Made by a program: the position numbers and the translations under genes. Positions 5,903 to 9,356 of a stretch of DNA of 9,356 nucleotides are shown one piece after another. Position 1 is the stretch's first letter, and each line of letters opens with the position of its first letter. Below the pieces are notes generated by a model. It did not search any database. It had not been told where the DNA came from and saw only the letters and a list, made by a program, of their open reading frames with translations. This DNA comes from Bacteroidota bacterium (GTDB lineage Bacteria > Bacteroidota > Bacteroidia > Bacteroidales > UBA1556): positions 1-9,356 of the forward strand of contig QNXT01000290.1 in the NCBI GenBank assembly GCA_003973505.1, written 5' to 3'.

Positions 5903-6535
5903 CTACTCTTTTTCGAGTATATAAACAATCACGGCTGATTCTCCCTCAAAATTAATTTGGAATTCGTTTTCTATGGCTTCATTTAAAGTGCCCATCCACC
6001 AACCTTTTAATGCCAATTTATCTAATGGGTATTTTAAACCTTTGGAACTGATTTCAAGATTTGGATTTAAAGAAAAAAGAGATATCTGCCTGCCTTTTTC
6101 TACTTCAAATGTAGTGCTCTGAGAAATGGGAATAAAAACCCCATTGTCGGTATGCATGCTAACTTTTATTCTTTTGTGGTATTCGCTTAGCAAGGCGATA
6201 TTTCCAATGGTATGGTCTTCACGCTCACCTGTGGCTCCCAAAATAATTACCTCCTCAATATTATTTGCAACGCACCAATTTACAGCTTTAGTAAGGTCGT
6301 TGGTATTTTGATCGGCTATTTGAACAATAATATCTTTGAACTCTTCTTTATGCTCTTGGGAAACCGAATCCAAATCTCCAATAATCAGGCTGGGTTTTCT
6401 GCCACTTTTTAAGAGTTTATTAACGGCTCCATCGCAGCAGATTATTTGTGATTCAGTAGAATCCAGCATATCAAGAAGATGCTTCGATTTTGGGAAAGTC
6501 CCGTTTGCCAGAATGATTGTTCTTTTGAAAGACAT
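5903..6535 (-). CDS. Thiamine pyrophosphokinase (thiamine diphosphokinase)
   Basis: A 210-residue cytoplasmic enzyme that transfers pyrophosphate from ATP to thiamine, giving thiamine diphosphate and AMP. The N-terminal catalytic domain shows the family motifs in order: CCDGAVNKLL (residues 33-42), KPSLIIGDLDSV (47-58, acidic metal and ATP site), DQNTNDLTKAV (75-85) and GATGEREDHTIGNIALL (100-116). The C-terminal half (about 125-210) is the beta-rich thiamine-binding domain, including SSKGLKYPLD and a late Ser-Asn-like region replaced here by LNEAIENEF. Length is normal. It starts 2 bp after the stop of lspA and is the last gene of the leftward run, so it probably depends on read-through from lspA. 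In many Bacteroidota this enzyme sits beside pnuC-type or TonB-dependent thiamine uptake genes; none is seen here. No TPP riboswitch was recognised. Confidence 0.92.
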   Translation of the reverse strand: MSFKRTIILANGTFPKSKHLLDMLDSTESQIICCDGAVNKLLKSGRKPSLIIGDLDSVSQEHKEEFKDIIVQIADQNTNDLTKAVNWCVANNIEEVIILGATGEREDHTIGNIALLSEYHKRIKVSMHTDNGVFIPISQSTTFEVEKGRQISLFSLNPNLEISSKGLKYPLDKLALKGWWMGTLNEAIENEFQINFEGESAVIVYILEKE

Positions 6536-6537
6536 GC

Positions 6538-7206
6538 TTACTGTTCGTTATTATCCTTTGCGTTTTCGTTCTGATTACTGCTCTCACTTTCTATTACTTC
6601 TTCAATCTGAGTTTCAGAGAAAAACTGTCGTTGAAAAAGAATGAGTAAAGCAACTCCAATGGTAATAGATGAATCGGCTACATTAAATACAGGGCGGAAA
6701 AATGCAAAATAATCACCCCCAATAAATGGAACCCAATCGGGATAAAAGCCATCAATTAATGGAAAGTATAGCATATCTACTACTTTACCATGAAAAAGTC
6801 CGGCATAACCTCCATCTTCGGGAAACATTTGCGCAATATGGAATGGTCCACTTGCCTCGAAAATGAGTCCATAAAAAAGACTGTCAATAATGTTTCCTAA
6901 AGCTCCAGCAAATATTAGGGAGATGCTTACGACTAATAAAGTATTTTTCTTAGTTTGAATGATTTTATAGAGGTAATAACCTATGCCTCCAATGGCAACA
7001 AGCCGAAAAAGACTAAGAAAGAGTTTTCCATAGTTACCTCCAAAATTCCACCCAAAGGCCATCCCATTATTTTCAACAAAATGAATATAGAACCAATCTC
7101 CTATTACGGGAAATTGATCACCCAATGGCATGCTTGTTTTAATCCAAATCTTGGAAACCTGATCGACTAAAAGCACTAAAAATATGATTAAGGCTGCACG
7201 TTTCAA
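6538..7206 (-). CDS. lspA: Lipoprotein signal peptidase (signal peptidase II)
   Basis: A 222-residue inner-membrane aspartyl protease that removes the signal peptide from diacylglyceryl-modified prolipoproteins. Four transmembrane helices are predictable: about 5-22, 63-81, 89-106 and 179-191. The conserved family positions are visible: Asp15 in LVDQVSKIW, Asn46-Asn47 in VENNGMAFG, the catalytic Asp108 in GALGNIIDS, VVDML (142-146), and the second catalytic Asp178 in FNVADSSI. The stretch between the two Asp blocks (about 112-140) is longer than in E. coli LspA, as is usual in Bacteroidota. The acidic C-terminal tail after residue 196 is a lineage-specific extension. The best start is TTG at 7206, giving MKRAALIIFLVLLVDQ; no in-frame ATG lies before the next upstream stop, and the next internal Met (26) would delete helix 1. 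It is followed closely by thiamine pyrophosphokinase. Confidence 0.93.
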   Translation of the reverse strand: MKRAALIIFLVLLVDQVSKIWIKTSMPLGDQFPVIGDWFYIHFVENNGMAFGWNFGGNYGKLFLSLFRLVAIGGIGYYLYKIIQTKKNTLLVVSISLIFAGALGNIIDSLFYGLIFEASGPFHIAQMFPEDGGYAGLFHGKVVDMLYFPLIDGFYPDWVPFIGGDYFAFFRPVFNVADSSITIGVALLILFQRQFFSETQIEEVIESESSNQNENAKDNNEQ

Positions 7207-7228
7207 TTCGTTTGTTTTTATAAAAATA

Positions 7229-7302
7229 AAATGGTTAGAAGGTGTAAACGGAAGTTAAAGCAATAATCTGCTCCATATTCTGTTTTTACATTCTAACCAT
7301 TT
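7229..7302 (-). terminator. Long-stem hairpin with T-rich tract ahead of lspA (terminator or attenuator)
   Basis: On the minus strand AAATGGTTAGAA (7302-7291) pairs perfectly with TTCTAACCATTT (7240-7229). The stem continues inward as TGTAAA (7290-7285) with TTTACA (7248-7243) after a 2-base bulge, enclosing a loop of about 36 bases. The 3' arm is followed at once by TATTTTTATAA, a T-rich tract, then the lspA start about 20 bases later. This suits an intrinsic terminator for the ileS-dksA-like transcript or an attenuator controlling lspA. A 13-codon ORF (MEQIIALTSVYTF, 7276-7235) lies in the loop and stops within the 3' arm; it could be a leader peptide or chance. No TAnnTTTG box was found for a separate lspA promoter in 7207-7337. 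Confidence 0.5.
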
Positions 7303-7337
7303 AATCGGTTGTAATATTCTGATATAATTAATGTTAT

Positions 7338-7724
7338 TTACTTCTGACGAAGTTTTGCATCAATGCTTAAAGTAGCATGAGGTACACTACGTAAGCGTTC
7401 TTTTGAAATCAACTTTCCAGTCTCGCGACAAACGCCATAGGTTTTGTTCTCAATACGAATTAATGCATTTTCCAAACTTTTGATAAACTTTTGCTGACGT
7501 GCTGCCATTTGTGCGTTTTCTTCTTTCGAACGTACCATATTACCCTCTTCCAATACTTTGAAGCTTGGAGAGGTATCATTGGTTCCATTCTCATTATGGT
7601 TGGTATATGCATCGATGAGCAATTTCAAGTCAGCTTTAGCATCCTCTAATTTTTTTAGAATAATTTGTTTGAATTCTTCTAATTCCTCATCGCTATATCT
7701 GGTTTTCGTTTTGCTATTTTCCAT
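7338..7724 (-). CDS. TraR/DksA-family transcription regulator with degenerate zinc finger
   Basis: A 128-residue protein in the DksA/TraR superfamily, whose members insert a coiled coil into the RNA polymerase secondary channel and, in E. coli, work with ppGpp. The N-terminal half (about 11-42) and residues 61-93 are long charged helices forming the coiled coil. The turn between them (NENGTNDTSPSFKV, 43-56) lacks the DxxDxA tip of E. coli DksA. The C-terminal globular part reads TYGVCRETGKLI (94-105) then RLRSVPHATLSID (110-122); only one of the four zinc Cys (Cys99) remains, with Thr102, His116 and others in the remaining positions. Similar one-Cys forms are common in Bacteroidota, so this is probably functional without zinc. 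It follows ileS by 22 bp and precedes lspA by 131 bp, a gene order conserved in the phylum. Calling it DksA would overstate the evidence. Confidence 0.85.
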   Translation of the reverse strand: MENSKTKTRYSDEELEEFKQIILKKLEDAKADLKLLIDAYTNHNENGTNDTSPSFKVLEEGNMVRSKEENAQMAARQQKFIKSLENALIRIENKTYGVCRETGKLISKERLRSVPHATLSIDAKLRQK

Positions 7725-7746
7725 AATAAATATCTTTTATTGTTAA

Positions 7747-9356
7747 TTAAAGCTTATTGATTGATATGGTGGTTTGAACTTCATTTGTTAAGTCAAGAAC
7801 TTCAACCTCACCCTCAATTTGATCAACCACAGAAAACTGTTCTGCTAGTGTTTCTGAGCAAATATAATCAAAATTTTGCTCAATACTATCTTTCAATTGT
7901 TGATTTCCTATGATTTTTACTTCAATTTTATCCACCACATCGAATCCTTTATCCTTACGTAAATTCTGAATGCGGTTTACAAGCTCACGGGCTAAGCCTT
8001 CGCTTAAAAGTTCGGGTGTAAGCGTAATATCAAGAGCTACGGTAAGTTTGCCAATTGTTGCTACAGCCCAACCTGGGATGTCCTGAGTGGTAATTTCCAC
8101 ATCCTCAATAGACAGTTTTACCTTATTACCATCAATCACCAAATCATATTCGCCATTAGCTTCAATTTTCTGAATATCTTCAGCTTTAAATTGATTTACT
8201 GCGGCCACAATTTGCTTCATCAATTTGCCATATTTTGGCCCCAAAGTTTTGAAATTGGGCTTAATTTTCTTCACTAAAATGTCGGCATCCTCAGTGATAA
8301 ACTCCATGGTTTTCACATTGGTTTCAGCCAATATCAAATCACGAATCAACTCCAATTGTGAACGCATTTCCTCGTCTTTTACCGGAATCATTACTTTATT
8401 CAATGGCTGACGCACACGGTTTTTGCTCGACTTACGAAGCGATAAAATCATGGATGAAAGCGTTTGTGCCATTTGCATACGTTCTTCCAATTTCTTATCA
8501 ATTTGCGATTCGTCTGCCTGATATAAATCGGTTAAGTGAACAGAGGTAGCTTCATCTTTATGACTAATCGAATTCAAATCCTGATATAAACGATCCATAA
8601 AGAATGGTGCTATGGGGGAAGCCAATTGTGCTACTGTAGTCAGACATTTATACAGTGTTTGGTAAGCTGAAATCTTATCCTCTGTATAATCGCCTTTCCA
8701 GAACCGGCGGCGTGACAAACGTACATACCAATTACTTAAATGCTCATCTACAAAACTTTGAATGCCCCGACCTGCACGAGTAGGTTCGTAGTTTTCGAAT
8801 GCATTTTTAGTTTTTATGATAAGGCTATTCAATTCAGATAGAATCCAACGGTCAATCTCTGGACGGTCCTCAAATGCAATATCCTCTTCGCTATAAGTAA
8901 AGCCATCAATATTGGCATATAATGCAAAGAAAGAGTATGTATTATAAAGTGTTCCGAAGAATTTACGCTGCACTTCGCCAATACCTTCAATATTGAATTT
9001 AAGGTTGTCCCAAGGTTGTGCATTGGTAATCATATACCATCGAGTAGCATCGGGACCGTATTTTTCTAATGTCGAGAATGGATCTACGCCATTACCCAAA
9101 CGTTTGGACATTTTGTTCCCTTTTTTATCAAGTACAAGTCCGTTAGAAATCACATTTTTATAGGCTACCGAATCAAAAACCATGGTGGCAATGGCGTGTA
9201 AAGTAAAGAACCAGCCACGTGTTTGGTCAACTCCCTCTGCAATAAAGTCGGCTGGGAATTTACCCCCAATAAATTTATCTTTATTCTCAAATGGATAGTG
9301 GTATTGTGCATAAGGCATTGATCCTGAATCGAACCAAACGTCAATTAAATCGGGCT
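7747..9356 (-). CDS. ileS: Isoleucyl-tRNA synthetase, C-terminal part (5' end beyond window)
   Basis: The last 536 or so codons of a class I aminoacyl-tRNA synthetase that charges tRNA-Ile. The frame stays open to the window edge: residues before the first visible Met read PDLIDVWFDSGS, so the gene continues to the right of 9356. Visible landmarks are DVWFDSGSMPYAQ, the HAIATMVFDS region, the class I signature loop KMSKR (9100-9114; Arg in place of the usual last Ser), the anticodon-binding helical domain including WILSELNSLI and the SNWYVRLSRRRFW stretch, and a C-terminal domain ending TTISINKL. There is no C-terminal Cys-rich zinc finger. KMSKR and the missing zinc finger fit the eukaryote-like, type 2 IleRS, the kind associated with mupirocin tolerance. 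The gene leads the leftward ileS - dksA-like - lspA - TPK run. Confidence 0.95.
   Translation of the reverse strand, partial: PDLIDVWFDSGSMPYAQYHYPFENKDKFIGGKFPADFIAEGVDQTRGWFFTLHAIATMVFDSVAYKNVISNGLVLDKKGNKMSKRLGNGVDPFSTLEKYGPDATRWYMITNAQPWDNLKFNIEGIGEVQRKFFGTLYNTYSFFALYANIDGFTYSEEDIAFEDRPEIDRWILSELNSLIIKTKNAFENYEPTRAGRGIQSFVDEHLSNWYVRLSRRRFWKGDYTEDKISAYQTLYKCLTTVAQLASPIAPFFMDRLYQDLNSISHKDEATSVHLTDLYQADESQIDKKLEERMQMAQTLSSMILSLRKSSKNRVRQPLNKVMIPVKDEEMRSQLELIRDLILAETNVKTMEFITEDADILVKKIKPNFKTLGPKYGKLMKQIVAAVNQFKAEDIQKIEANGEYDLVIDGNKVKLSIEDVEITTQDIPGWAVATIGKLTVALDITLTPELLSEGLARELVNRIQNLRKDKGFDVVDKIEVKIIGNQQLKDSIEQNFDYICSETLAEQFSVVDQIEGEVEVLDLTNEVQTTISINKL

Noticed and set aside
6336..6644. 102-codon ORF on the plus strand
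   Set aside because: It spans the antisense of the thiamine pyrophosphokinase start and the lspA 3' end, has no promoter or domain, and conflicts with two firmly identified genes.

Overview
The window looks like chromosomal housekeeping DNA from a member of the Bacteroidota, most likely the marine Bacteroidales/Marinilabiliales side. The reasons are low GC content, weak or absent Shine-Dalgarno sites, TAnnTTTG-type promoter boxes, an IPExxxVDY-family protein (a family I know only from Bacteroidota), a DksA-like protein with a degenerate zinc finger, and the order ileS - traR/dksA-like - lspA, which is common in this phylum. The genus-level placement is inference. I see no rRNA, tRNA, CRISPR array, phage or transposase gene.

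Layout from left to right: (1) An HD-domain phosphohydrolase (+, 31-687) converges on mltD (-, 739-1863), with a small hairpin between them. tatA (-, 1897-2082) lies upstream of mltD and probably shares its transcript. (2) A 98-bp divergent promoter region separates tatA from a rightward run of five tightly packed genes (2181-5726): an IPExxxVDY-family protein, a NodB-fold polysaccharide deacetylase, a secreted ankyrin-repeat protein with a predicted C-terminal outer-membrane beta-barrel, a small lipoprotein, and a NudL/CoA-pyrophosphatase-type Nudix hydrolase. The spacings are 26 bp, -8 bp, -13 bp and 4 bp, so several of these genes are likely translationally coupled. (3) A 162-bp imperfect palindrome (5739-5900) fills the convergent gap. 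It has ATACCAA-starting terminal inverted repeats and resembles a MITE or other dispersed palindromic repeat. (4) A leftward run holds ileS (partial, runs off the right edge), a TraR/DksA-like gene, lspA and thiamine pyrophosphokinase. A long-stem hairpin followed by a T-rich tract lies just before lspA, which appears to start at TTG.

How the genes fit together: much of the window concerns the cell envelope. MltD cleaves peptidoglycan, TatA exports folded proteins, LspA matures lipoproteins (including the one encoded here), and the deacetylase, ankyrin-barrel and lipoprotein genes look like an uncharacterised envelope cluster. The rest is housekeeping: aminoacylation, thiamine cofactor synthesis, nucleotide or CoA sanitation, and transcription control. 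The least explained items are the ankyrin-barrel/lipoprotein pair and the 162-bp palindrome.
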